A stretch of 64,000 nt of DNA from Cohnella ginsengisoli (GTDB taxonomy: Bacteria > Bacillota > Bacilli > Paenibacillales > Paenibacillaceae), in the NCBI RefSeq assembly GCF_029525555.1, contig NZ_JAPDHZ010000008.1:558001-622000 (forward strand), given 5' to 3'. Shown here piece by piece: positions 36,411-44,705 of the stretch. Under the pieces are notes generated by a model that was not told the DNA's origin, made no database searches, and was given only the letters and a program-made list of their open reading frames with translations. How positions within the stretch are numbered: position 1 is the first letter of the stretch; every line of letters starts with the position of its first letter. The position numbers and the translations under genes are program-made.

Positions 36411-38456
36411 TTAGTTCGCGGCCGATTCAGCAGCAACCGCGTCGGTCTCGACCGAGGCTCCGCCCTGCAGCTGATACATCGCATAGTATTTACCCTGGAG
36501 CCGCATCAGACGCTCATGATCGCCGCGCTCGACGATGACGCCGTGGTCCAGCACGAGGATCTGATCGGCCTGACGGATCGTAGACAACCGGTGGGCGATG
36601 ACGAATGTCGTCCGGCCTTTCTTGAGCACGTCCAACGCCGCTTGGATGATGGCCTCGGTCTCGGTGTCGATGCTGGCCGTCGCCTCGTCCAGGATCAGAA
36701 TCGCCGGATCGTACGCCAACGCTCTGGCGAAGGAGATCAGCTGCCGCTGGCCCGCGGACAGCGTCGCGCCCTTCTCGATGACGGGCTCGTCGAGCCCGCC
36801 GGGCAGACTCATGAACATATCGTAGGCGCCGACGTCGCGCAGCGCCTGCTCGATCCGCTCCCGCGTGATCGCGGGGTTGCCGAGGCTCACGTTCGAAGCG
36901 ATCGTGCCCGTGAACAAGAACGGATCCTGCAGCACGATGCCCATATGCGTGCGCAGCTGCTGCTTCGGGATGTCGCGAACGTCTACGCCGTCCACCTTGA
37001 TGCTGCCCTCTTCGATATCGTAGAAGCGGAACAGCAGGTTCAGGATCGAGCTTTTGCCCGAGCCCGTATGCCCCACGAGCGCGACCGTTTCGCCTTGGCG
37101 GGCGTGGAAATTTACGTCCTTCAGCACGTTCTCGCCCTTCTTGTAGGCGAAGGTCACATGCTCGAAGCGGACGTCGCCTCCGCTGCGAGGCGCATAGCCC
37201 TCCTCGACCGGGATGCCCGGCGCGTCGAGCAGTTCGAATACGCGGGAGGCGGATACGCGCGCGGTCTCCAGATTAGAGAGCTGGTTGACGATGCCGACGA
37301 TCGGCTGGAACATCCGGTTCATGTAGTCGATGAACGCGTACAGCACGCCGACCGTGACCGCGCTGCTGAGCGATCCGCCCCAGAACATCCAGAGGACGGC
37401 CAGGAAGATCAAATTGCGTACGACGTTCACGAGATTGTGGGAAGTAATCGAGTTCAGGCTGACCAGTTTCGTCTGGTGATTGAAGTAGTCCTCATTGAGC
37501 TCGTCGAATTCCTTGGCGATCTTTTTCTGCCTGCCGAACGCCTGGATGATCGTCATCCCTTGGATGGACTCGTTGATCATCCCGTTGATATCGCTCAGCT
37601 TGGCGCGGATCACGTTGTTCAGCTTGCCCGCGTACTTGCGGTACAGGACGATCCAGATCGCCAGCATCGGAATGAGCGGCAGGGCGACGAGCGCGAGGCT
37701 CGTATCGAGCAGGAACAGCGCTCCCAGGATCGCGGTCATGTAGACGATGCCGGAGAAAAAGTTCGCCAGCACTGCTACGAACAGCTCGCGGACGGCTTCG
37801 GTGTCGTTGGTGATCCGCGAGACGACTTTGCCTGCCGGCAGGTTGTCGAAGTACTGCACCGGCAGACGATGCGTATGCGCGAATACGTCCTCGCGCATCC
37901 GCTGCACGATACGGTTCGCCGACGTCTGCAGCAGCAGCTTCTGCCCGTAGGTGAACGCCGCGGCGAGCAGCAGCAGCCCGAAGTACGCGGCAGCCAGCTG
38001 CAGCAGCATCGGCACCTCCGGCTTGTAGAACTGGTACAGTTCGGCCTTGGTCAGCTTCGCGGCGGCATATTGCGCGCTGCGGCCGTCCTTGGCGGTCACG
38101 GTCATCGTGCCGTCCGCGACGGATCGGGCACCGTCGAACGCCAGGTCGCTATCGATCCAGTAGTAGCTGCGCTTCTCCTGAAGCACGCGCTTGGCCAGTG
38201 CCGGGCTGCGGTCCGCGTCGGCCGGCAGATGGTCGCTTCTCACATACCAGTTTCCCCGGTAGGAGACCGCGTCGCTTTGCTTGGCCTGGACTTGATACCA
38301 CGTCTTCTCGATGCCCAGAATGTTCTGGTCGATCATCCGCTTGGCCAGCAACGGCCCGAGCAGCTCGGCGCATACCGCCAGCGCCAGCATCGCCAGCGCC
38401 CAGATAATCGTTTTCTTATACAGCAGTGCGTAGCGGAATAAACGCTTGCCTGTCAT
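36411..38456 (-). CDS. bmrD: Heterodimeric multidrug ABC transporter, BmrD-type subunit
   Basis: 681 aa, membrane domain then ATPase. As in B. subtilis BmrD/YheH (673 aa), a soluble segment of about 100 residues is inserted after the first helix (about residues 45-130), explaining the extra length. The ATPase has Walker A GHTGSGKS, an altered signature LSAGQRQL, Walker B ILILDEATASID with the catalytic Glu, and an H-loop (VIAHRLS). With BmrC it forms an exporter with one full and one degenerate ATP site. AAGGTG precedes the ATG, 76 bp after bmrC. Confidence 0.92.
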   Translation of the reverse strand: MTGKRLFRYALLYKKTIIWALAMLALAVCAELLGPLLAKRMIDQNILGIEKTWYQVQAKQSDAVSYRGNWYVRSDHLPADADRSPALAKRVLQEKRSYYWIDSDLAFDGARSVADGTMTVTAKDGRSAQYAAAKLTKAELYQFYKPEVPMLLQLAAAYFGLLLLAAAFTYGQKLLLQTSANRIVQRMREDVFAHTHRLPVQYFDNLPAGKVVSRITNDTEAVRELFVAVLANFFSGIVYMTAILGALFLLDTSLALVALPLIPMLAIWIVLYRKYAGKLNNVIRAKLSDINGMINESIQGMTIIQAFGRQKKIAKEFDELNEDYFNHQTKLVSLNSITSHNLVNVVRNLIFLAVLWMFWGGSLSSAVTVGVLYAFIDYMNRMFQPIVGIVNQLSNLETARVSASRVFELLDAPGIPVEEGYAPRSGGDVRFEHVTFAYKKGENVLKDVNFHARQGETVALVGHTGSGKSSILNLLFRFYDIEEGSIKVDGVDVRDIPKQQLRTHMGIVLQDPFLFTGTIASNVSLGNPAITRERIEQALRDVGAYDMFMSLPGGLDEPVIEKGATLSAGQRQLISFARALAYDPAILILDEATASIDTETEAIIQAALDVLKKGRTTFVIAHRLSTIRQADQILVLDHGVIVERGDHERLMRLQGKYYAMYQLQGGASVETDAVAAESAAN

Positions 38457-38532
38457 GTTTGGTCACCTTCATTTCTTTCTCTTCTCTTCGCTTCGTTAGA
38501 GACGGCCGGGACGGCCTACACGAATACGCCGC

Positions 38533-40278
38533 TTAACCCTCAACGATCGCTTCGAGCTGCTGCCGGTCGTACTGCTCCTTATACCAGCCGCCGTGCGCCA
38601 GCAGCTCCTCGTGCGTGCCCCGCTCTATGACGTAGCCTTCGTCCAGCACGAGGATGAGGTCCGCGTGCTGGACCGCGGACAGCCGGTGCGTCGCGATGAG
38701 CGTCGTCTTGCCGGCCCGCTCCGTGCGGATGCCTTCGATGATCTCGGCCTCCGTCCTCGCGTCGACGGCGGACAACGCGTCGTCCAGCATGAGGATCTCC
38801 GGATCGGCGATCATCGCCCGGGCGATGCTCACGCGCTGCTTCTGTCCGCCGGACAGCGCCACGCCCTTCTCGCCGACCAGCGTCTCGAGCCCGTCGGGCA
38901 GGAAGGCGATGTCCTTGGCGAACGAGGCCCGAACGAGCGCATGCTGCAGCTGTTCCGGCGTGGCCTCTTCTTGACCGAACAAGATGTTTTCGCGGATCGT
39001 GCGCGAAAACAGGATCGGGTTCTGAGGCACGTAGCCGACCCAGGAGAGCAGCCGGTCGATGCCGATGTCCTGGATCGGCACGCCCGAGATCGATACTTCC
39101 CCGCTGCCCGCGGGATACTCCCGCAGCAGCTGCTTCAGCAGCGTCGTCTTGCCGCTGCCGGTGCGCCCGACGATGCCGAGCGTCTGGCCGCGCTTGAGCT
39201 CGAAGCCGACGTCGATCAGATTGTCTACCGCCGAAGACGGATAGCGGAAGGTCACTGCCTTGAACGCGAGCGTATCCGGTGCCGAAACCTCGGCAAGCCG
39301 CTGCGGGTCTTGGACGTCCGGCACGTAGCCGAGCGTCTCGTTGACCCGGTCAAGCGAAGCGTTGCCGCGCTGCATGATGTTGATCAGCTCGCCGATGGCG
39401 AACATCGGCCAGATCAGCATCCCGAGGAAGATGTTGAACGAGACGAGCTCTCCGAGCGTGATCTCGCTCCGGAATACCAGATAACCGCCATAACAGACGC
39501 CGATAATATAGCTCAGTCCGATCAGAACCTTATTCGTCGGCTCGAACAGCGCGTCGATGCGGGCGACCGCGATATTGCGGTCCAGTACTTCGTTCGTTTT
39601 CGCGTGAAACCGCTCTTCATCCGCCCTTTCCTGTACGTAGGCGCGAATGACGCGAACGCCGGTCACCGATTCGAGCACCTGGTCGTTCAGCTCGCCGAAC
39701 GAGTCCTGCGCCTTCATGAAGCGATCGTGGATCTTGCCGCCGAAGTGCTTCATCGCCAGCGCGATGAGCGGGAGGGGCAGCATGGCCGCGAGCGTGAGTT
39801 TCCAGCTGATCACGCCCGCCATCATAATCAGGATCGTGACCATGAAGATCGACGAGTCGATCAGCGTCAGAATGCCGAAGCCGGCCGTGTTCGAGATAGC
39901 CCACAGATCGTTCGTGGCGCGCGCCATCAGGTCGCCCGTCCGGTTGCGCTCGTAGAACGTCGGCGTCATTCGGAGCAGGTGACGGATCAGCTTCGTGCGA
40001 AGCAGCCGCTCCAGCATCATCGAGCCTCCGAACAGCTGGTACATCCACACGTAGTTGATGCAGTAGCCGACGATCGTCAGCCCAAGCCATAACATGACGA
40101 TCTGGTAAAAATCGCCCTGCGACATCGTCCCCTGCTGGATGCCATCGATCGTGTTGCCGAGCAGTTTGGGAGGCACGATGTCGACGATGCCCGCGATGGC
40201 GAGCAGGACGACCGCGATCGTATACCTTTTCCAATGCGCTCTGAAAAACCACTTTAACTTGATAAGTACGCTAAGCAT
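38533..40278 (-). CDS. bmrC: Heterodimeric multidrug ABC transporter, BmrC-type subunit
   Basis: 581 aa (BmrC is 585). Six membrane helices, then an ATPase with Walker A GRTGSGKT, canonical signature LSGGQKQR, and Walker B EILMLDDALSAVD in which Asp stands where the catalytic Glu belongs. The pattern complements BmrD exactly: the good catalytic Glu is in BmrD and the good signature in BmrC. I chose the ATG at 40278 (GAGGGA upstream). A leader peptide and attenuator lie upstream. Confidence 0.92.
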   Translation of the reverse strand: MLSVLIKLKWFFRAHWKRYTIAVVLLAIAGIVDIVPPKLLGNTIDGIQQGTMSQGDFYQIVMLWLGLTIVGYCINYVWMYQLFGGSMMLERLLRTKLIRHLLRMTPTFYERNRTGDLMARATNDLWAISNTAGFGILTLIDSSIFMVTILIMMAGVISWKLTLAAMLPLPLIALAMKHFGGKIHDRFMKAQDSFGELNDQVLESVTGVRVIRAYVQERADEERFHAKTNEVLDRNIAVARIDALFEPTNKVLIGLSYIIGVCYGGYLVFRSEITLGELVSFNIFLGMLIWPMFAIGELINIMQRGNASLDRVNETLGYVPDVQDPQRLAEVSAPDTLAFKAVTFRYPSSAVDNLIDVGFELKRGQTLGIVGRTGSGKTTLLKQLLREYPAGSGEVSISGVPIQDIGIDRLLSWVGYVPQNPILFSRTIRENILFGQEEATPEQLQHALVRASFAKDIAFLPDGLETLVGEKGVALSGGQKQRVSIARAMIADPEILMLDDALSAVDARTEAEIIEGIRTERAGKTTLIATHRLSAVQHADLILVLDEGYVIERGTHEELLAHGGWYKEQYDRQQLEAIVEG

Positions 40279-40319
40279 TTTTTTCCCTCTCTTCTGTTCC
40301 CGGTCGCATCCAAGCATGC

Positions 40320-40446
40320 AAAAAAGGCGCACCGCCCGTAAGCGATACGCCTATTCTATGCATCCGGCCCCGGGTTTCGAACATTCGTTCGATCCGGGAG
40401 GAATAAGAAAGGGCGCACGATTACGGATACGTAATCGCGCGCCCTT
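40320..40446 (-). promoter_or_regulatory. Attenuator in the bmrCD leader (three hairpins, last one a terminator)
   Basis: In transcript order: stem 1 at 40446-40409 (AAGGGCGCGCGATTACG with its complement); stem 2 at about 40399-40371 (arms TCGAAC/GTTCGA, loop GAAT); and stem 3 at 40352-40326 (GGCGTATCGC with GCGGTGCGCC) followed by TTTTTT, a terminator 42 bp before bmrC. The stretch CGTAATC inside the upstream leader ORF can pair with GATTACG of stem 1, so ribosome position could change the fold. Confidence 0.7.
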
Positions 40447-40462
40447 GGTATCCATCGTTGGA

Positions 40463-40528
40463 CTAAACGGGCTTTAACGGATTACGTTCGCTTCCAAAGG
40501 CAGCTGGAACAATCATGAATGTACGCAT
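40463..40528 (-). CDS. Leader peptide of the bmrCD operon (BmrB-like, 21 aa)
   Basis: An ATG at 40528 with a very good ribosome site (AAGGGAGG) opens a 21-codon frame, MRTFMIVPAAF at the start and NPLKPV at the end, stopping with TAG before the first hairpin. In B. subtilis, bmrB is a leader peptide upstream of bmrCD that controls readthrough by ribosome stalling in the presence of translation inhibitors. The sequence is not obviously homologous to BmrB; position, ribosome site and following terminator are the evidence. Confidence 0.7.
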   Translation of the reverse strand: MRTFMIVPAAFGSERNPLKPV

Positions 40529-40576
40529 CGAACGCAATCCTCCCTTCCAATTGTGAAATGTATTTGACACTTTGCC

Positions 40577-40606
40577 ACTTTACCATCGGCCCACGGAAGC
40601 TGTCAA
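40577..40606 (-). promoter_or_regulatory. Promoter of the bmr leader and bmrCD
   Basis: On the minus strand a perfect -35 TTGACA (40606-40601), an 18-bp spacer ending TGG, and -10 TAAAGT (40582-40577) form an extended -10 promoter. The leader ATG is about 50 bp further on. Confidence 0.6.
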
Positions 40607-40733
40607 TGGGGTATTCGGAAAATTATGGATCGCCCCGCCTGACCCAACGCTTGAAGGGCCGGGTTCAAAGGGTATAACTGAAGTATAGACACCGCGGGCT
40701 TGCTCGCGGATTTTAGCGAAAGGCGGCGCCCTG

Positions 40734-41441
40734 ATGGGGTTTATACTCGTCTACATACTGATCGTGTTTCTGGTCGTCGAGATTTCCGCCATCCTTATGC
40801 GCGCGACGGGACTCGAGCATCCCATCGCGCGTTTTCAGGTCATCTCGCTCCTGACCGGCACCGGCTTCACGACCAAGGAGTCCGAGCTGATCCTGGGACA
40901 CCCGGTGCGCAGAAGGATCGGCATCTTTTTGATTCTGTTCGGCGCTTTCTCTCTCGCCGTCATGATCTCCTGCGTCAGCGCCATCATCGCCCCCGATTTT
41001 CATTTGTACCCACTGTCGCTGGCGTCAGGCGCGCTTGTTCTCGTTTACCTCGCGCTCCGCATACCCGCGGTGACCAAGCAGCTGGAGAAGCGAATGAGCG
41101 GCGCCTTCCGTCAATCCTTCGCGATTCACGAGCTCGCGATTCAAGAGGTGCTATACTTGGAGAAGGAAGATGCCTTCATCGACATTCCGATCGACGAAGC
41201 GTCGCCCGCTATCGGCCGTAAGATCAGGGATCTGTGCGACCGGTTGCCGGACGTGAATATCCTCCTGATCAAGCGCGGCACCATCGCGATCCGCGACCGC
41301 CGCATGGAGACGCCGCTGGAGGCGGGAGACGTGCTGTATGTATACGGGAGCATGAGACAGATCAAGCGCTCGTTCAGCGCCGAGCTTGAAGCGAAGAAGG
41401 CCATGGAACGCGACGAAAGGCAGGCGGTCTCACCTCTATGA
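40734..41441 (+). CDS. Membrane protein with RCK_C (TrkA-C) domain
   Basis: 235 aa. Three hydrophobic helices (about residues 3-20, 62-82 and 90-110), the segment ARFQVISLLTGTGFTTKESE between the first two, and a C-terminal RCK_C domain (LPDVNILLIKRGTIAIRDRR, TPLEAGDVLYVYGS). RCK_C domains bind ligands such as nucleotides or c-di-AMP and gate ion transporters. The membrane part is much smaller than a Trk or Na+/H+ antiporter, and TGTGFTT recalls Ktr/Trk loops. It overlaps the next gene (ATGA). Confidence 0.8.
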   Translation: MGFILVYILIVFLVVEISAILMRATGLEHPIARFQVISLLTGTGFTTKESELILGHPVRRRIGIFLILFGAFSLAVMISCVSAIIAPDFHLYPLSLASGALVLVYLALRIPAVTKQLEKRMSGAFRQSFAIHELAIQEVLYLEKEDAFIDIPIDEASPAIGRKIRDLCDRLPDVNILLIKRGTIAIRDRRMETPLEAGDVLYVYGSMRQIKRSFSAELEAKKAMERDERQAVSPL

Positions 41442-42907
41442 AAAACGAGCGCATGGGCGCGGTACAACCGTTTCATCGCGGAGATGCGGCGGATCAGCTG
41501 CTCCGGGACGCGAACTTTCAATTTTTGTTCCCCTTCTCCCTGACGACCGATTGCCATAAGGATGTGAAAAATACGCTGGAGCGGGAAGGCTTCGCTGCCT
41601 TTCGCCTGAGCGCGCTGGAGTTGGAAAATGCGTTTTACGGCCCGAAGCATCGCGTGTCGCACCGGGACATGGAGCGCTATTATCTCCCGTTCACGAACCA
41701 TGTCCTGTTCCCGTCGGAAGACAACGAGGAAAGCTTTCAGCGCATGAGCAAAGCATTGGGCACGACGGCCGTCCTCCGAACGCGCTATTTCGATGCGCCG
41801 TTCGTCCTGCATGCCGTAGACGTCGTGCTTTGCCCGTTCGACACCGGCTTCATTACGCTTCGCGTCCAGCTACTCAAGGAGAATATGACCTTGACGGAGG
41901 CTATCGAATTCGCCGACCGTCTCCGCGCGCTCCAGGATGCCCACAGCGAGGACCGCGCAGCGAGCGTCGAGTACGAAGGCGAGTGCTACAACGAGGTCCA
42001 GGATTTCATTTTCAAAGCCATCGTGCCCCATATGGTCGAACATCTCGACCGCATGCCGATGGACGGCGCGTACTTCGAAGAATTGCCTTACCTGATCGAC
42101 GAGCGTATGTACGTCATGGCCAGCTATGCCTTTCCTGAGCGTACGGACATCTCGCTCCTCGACCGCTATCGCGCTTCAAGGCTCGACGGCCTCGACGACA
42201 ACGGCGAACCTTATATCAGCGCCTACTATATGCCATACATAGAGGATTACTGCCGGGATACCGGCCTCGAGCGATGGGCGCCATACGCCTACTATCAGAC
42301 CGACGAGAGCTGCTTCTGCTGCCTGAACAGCCTGCCCGAGCGCAAAGCTGATGCCATCGTCAACAAAATGTACGGCGAATATTATTACGGCCTGCTGCTG
42401 AATCTTTTTCACCGCATCGTCCTGCTCAAGCTGTCGAACGCGTATTCCCGCGTGCAAATGGAGCGTGACTCGGAGAGGACGGAGCTGCTCATCCGCGACA
42501 TCACCACATTTTCCGCCAAGTACAATTTTCTAGAGGTCGTCTCGCAGTCCCAGGGGAGAGAGATCTTCCTTCAGCTGCGCAAAATGTACGGCAACGACGA
42601 GCTGTTCGAGGACGTCAAGCAGACCCTCACCGATCTGTTCAAATATCAGGAAAACGCCAACTCGCGCCGCTCCAGCTACCTGCTGACCGTCCTCACCATT
42701 TACACCGTCATCAGCGGGATCTACGGCATGAACCAGGTCATCGAGGATCTGAAGAACCCAATCAAATGGAGCAAAATGTCCGGCTATTCGCCCTTCGAAT
42801 GGATCGCGCTCGCCGTCACCTTCAGCGGCCTGCTCGTCGCGTTCCTCCTCACGGGCAACATCATGTGGAAGTGGGGCCGGGAGCTGCTCAAACGGTTCAA
42901 AAGCTGA
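41438..42907 (+). CDS. CorA-like two-helix membrane protein with GMN motif
   Basis: 489 aa. The long N-terminal part (1-400) is soluble. The C-terminus has one helix ending in IYGMNQVI (Gly-Met-Asn at 430-432), a short loop, and a second helix (WIALAVTFSGLLVAFLLTG) followed by WKWGRELLKRF. This is the CorA arrangement, where YGMN is the selectivity motif of Mg2+/Co2+ channels. The soluble part resembles CorA only in its closing helix (YQENANSRRSSYLLTV), so I call it CorA-like. Coupling to the RCK_C gene suggests a regulated ion pathway. Confidence 0.65.
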   Translation: MKNERMGAVQPFHRGDAADQLLRDANFQFLFPFSLTTDCHKDVKNTLEREGFAAFRLSALELENAFYGPKHRVSHRDMERYYLPFTNHVLFPSEDNEESFQRMSKALGTTAVLRTRYFDAPFVLHAVDVVLCPFDTGFITLRVQLLKENMTLTEAIEFADRLRALQDAHSEDRAASVEYEGECYNEVQDFIFKAIVPHMVEHLDRMPMDGAYFEELPYLIDERMYVMASYAFPERTDISLLDRYRASRLDGLDDNGEPYISAYYMPYIEDYCRDTGLERWAPYAYYQTDESCFCCLNSLPERKADAIVNKMYGEYYYGLLLNLFHRIVLLKLSNAYSRVQMERDSERTELLIRDITTFSAKYNFLEVVSQSQGREIFLQLRKMYGNDELFEDVKQTLTDLFKYQENANSRRSSYLLTVLTIYTVISGIYGMNQVIEDLKNPIKWSKMSGYSPFEWIALAVTFSGLLVAFLLTGNIMWKWGRELLKRFKS

Positions 42908-43012
42908 TCGTCGAGCCGCCGCTCACAAGCGCATATATGCCCGACGACTTCACGTCTTGCTATAGATGCGTAGGTGAGGCGGCGCGGGTCGGGGGCCCTA
43001 TCCCGCTTCGCC

Positions 43013-43040
43013 CGTTTTAACGATATCCCCTTCGCTCAGG
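43013..43040. repeat. Dispersed element, single copy
   Basis: CCGTTTTAACGATATCCCCT followed by TCGCTCAGG. A single forward copy after the CorA-like gene. The remainder of the 42908-43178 gap shows nothing else I can name. Confidence 0.8.
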
Positions 43041-43178
43041 ATGCGAACAATAGTATGTAACTCCAGCAAAAGTGGTTCTGCGGATCTTCGTGCCTACGGC
43101 TTTTCGCGCGCGCGCCATCCTCCACCCATACCCGCCGTTTCTTGGAAGATTGACGCGAATGCCTATGCTGCGAGGCGC

Positions 43179-44114
43179 TTAAGATGCGATTTTATGACGT
43201 GATTTTGCATGCCTGCTACCCCAATTAATCGGTTGGATGCCACCTCTCTTTCCAACCAAATCTCGATAAATAATCGTACGCGTCATGCCGCACAATCCGA
43301 TCAATTCGATCATCGCATCGCTTCGGAACATACGGCGGAAACAAAACTCGTCAAGATACGCCTGCAAATGCTTCGGACCGATCCCTCCGAACGTCCGGGC
43401 CAGCCACCTGACGGCTTCGGTCCATATTGCATTCAATGCCGAACGTTCTCTCCGATTGCGGCGATCGAAGACCTTGATCTCGTGAGATCCGTCCTCCGCA
43501 AGGATTGCATGATTCTGCAAAAAGCGTTCCAATTCGCGCGAATCATCCGGGCTGCCGTAGGCGGATTCCATGCGTTTGATCTTCAAACGCGTCATCGTGC
43601 CGGACGACTCAACTACAGAGGCGCCGACGACCACTGGCTGCGCCCTATCCTCGGCCTCCGCGCCCCTGCTGCTAAAGTGACGGCTGTATTCGTATGCGTA
43701 AAATTCCCCAAGCAGCTGTAGCTGTCCTTGCAACGGGAGCTCCCGGTCCCATTGTTCGATGGCATAGCGAAGCTTGTGGTTCATCAACCACGCGGTCTTA
43801 TAAGTGACCTGAATAAGCTCGGACAACAGCTTGGCGCTGATGCCGATCTGCATGAGGTACATCGCCTGAAACCACTTGCAGAGCGGCGTGCGCGTGCCTT
43901 CGAGTACAGTGCCTGCGGTGAGCGAAGTCTGGTGTCTGCAGGACATACATTCGAACAACGGGCGTCCCCTTGATGAAACGTTGTAATGGTGCGGATGCAA
44001 ACAACGGGGACATCTGTACCCGTTCGGCCATTTCGCCATAAAGAGGGCGCCTTCGCAGTCTTCCTCGCTATAAACCGGCATCCCGTCTCCAATCGAATAT
44101 CGACTTTTGACCAT
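43179..44114 (-). CDS. IS1595/ISXO2-type transposase-like protein, probably inactive or domesticated
   Basis: 311 aa. An N-terminal zinc ribbon (Cys35/Cys38 in YRCPRC, Cys56/Cys59 in FECMSCRHQTS) is typical of IS1595 transposases. The DDE-like domain keeps AEDGSHE and the final KHLQAYLDEFCFRR, but where the first Asp-Glu pair is expected the sequence reads LLGEFYAYEY, with Gly for Asp. I see no terminal inverted repeats or target duplication within 150 bp on either side. The ATG at 44114 (GAGGT) is better than that at 44141, which lies inside a LexA-like box. Confidence 0.72.
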   Translation of the reverse strand: MVKSRYSIGDGMPVYSEEDCEGALFMAKWPNGYRCPRCLHPHHYNVSSRGRPLFECMSCRHQTSLTAGTVLEGTRTPLCKWFQAMYLMQIGISAKLLSELIQVTYKTAWLMNHKLRYAIEQWDRELPLQGQLQLLGEFYAYEYSRHFSSRGAEAEDRAQPVVVGASVVESSGTMTRLKIKRMESAYGSPDDSRELERFLQNHAILAEDGSHEIKVFDRRNRRERSALNAIWTEAVRWLARTFGGIGPKHLQAYLDEFCFRRMFRSDAMIELIGLCGMTRTIIYRDLVGKRGGIQPINWGSRHAKSRHKIAS

Positions 44115-44134
44115 GGCCTTTACCTCACTTAACG

Positions 44135-44178
44135 AGAACATTTGTTCTTATTGTAGCAAATCATGGATTTCTTGGCTA
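44135..44178 (-). promoter_or_regulatory. Promoter with LexA-like operator before the transposase-like gene
   Basis: On the minus strand: -35 TAGCCA (44178-44173), 17-bp spacer, -10 TACAAT (44155-44150), then AGAACAAATGTTCT (44148-44135). The last fits the Bacillus SOS box CGAAC-N4-GTTCG in its GAAC-N4-GTTC core and overlaps the predicted transcription start. Confidence 0.55.
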
Positions 44179-44234
44179 CTGTTTTTTTTCTGCCTTCCGC
44201 TGCGGGTACCGAGCCTCGCGAAGCGAGAGCGTCT

Positions 44235-44360
44235 CCTGATCGAAGGGGATATCGTTAAAACGTATTGGGCAAGCCATCGCACCTGACTGAAGGGGGTACC
44301 GTTAAAACATATCGCATAAGCCATCGTTCCTGACTGAAGGGGATACCGTTAAAACGCGCC
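44235..44360. repeat. Dispersed element, three tandem copies (47-bp period)
   Basis: AAGGGGATATCGTTAAAACG and two variants begin at 44243, 44290 and 44337, exactly 47 bp apart, all in one orientation. They fill the gap between the transposase-like gene and the terminator of the htrA operon. Confidence 0.9.
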
Positions 44361-44421
44361 GGAGAGTTACCTAACCTTTGGAGAACCGGGCGGACACGGA
44401 GCGGACAGCAGCAGGTGACAT

Positions 44422-44470
44422 AAAAAAAGAGAACGCCGAAACGCCCCCTAAGGAGCGTCTTGCGTTCTCT
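44422..44470 (-). terminator. Terminator at the end of the wal/htrA gene run
   Basis: On the minus strand AGAGAACGC and GCGTTCTCT close a stem with an inner ACGCTCCTTAGGGGGCGT stem, followed by seven T. It lies 27 bp after the CxxH/CxxC stop. Confidence 0.9.
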
Positions 44471-44496
44471 AAACTACGGAGCTTCGGCGGCCTCGT

Positions 44497-44664
44497 TCAG
44501 ACGACGAGAAAGTGTACCGGCTCCTTGCAATATTCGCAGTGCTGCGGCGGATCCCAGGCGGAGAACTTGGTCTCCTGCAAATTGACGAGATCGGGCGCAT
44601 CCTCGTATTCGTCGACGAAGGTGTCGATCGCAAGCTCCACGTGTTCTTTACATACGCAATACAT
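44497..44664 (-). CDS. CxxH/CxxC small zinc-binding protein
   Basis: 55 aa. CKEH (residues 5-8) and CEYC (43-46) give the CxxH/CxxC pattern of the BA_5709-type family found after htrA in Bacillales, likely a structural zinc site. The middle (LAIDTFVDEYEDAPDLVNLQ) is acidic. GAAGGA precedes the ATG. The stop is 27 bp from the terminator, so it closes the wal operon here. Confidence 0.88.
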   Translation of the reverse strand: MYCVCKEHVELAIDTFVDEYEDAPDLVNLQETKFSAWDPPQHCEYCKEPVHFLVV

Positions 44665-44705
44665 GATGAGATGTCCTTCCTCTTGCAGAAGATCGGCTCA
44701 TGTGG

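Noticed and set aside
36348..38441. Long plus-strand frame opposite bmrD (and similar ones opposite purA, bmrC and the GerA gene)
   Set aside because: GC-rich genes leave long open frames on the complementary strand. These lack ribosome sites, family motifs and plausible composition, while the minus-strand genes are well identified.
43179..44141. Active insertion sequence
   Set aside because: No terminal inverted repeats or target duplications are visible, and the first catalytic Asp appears to be missing.
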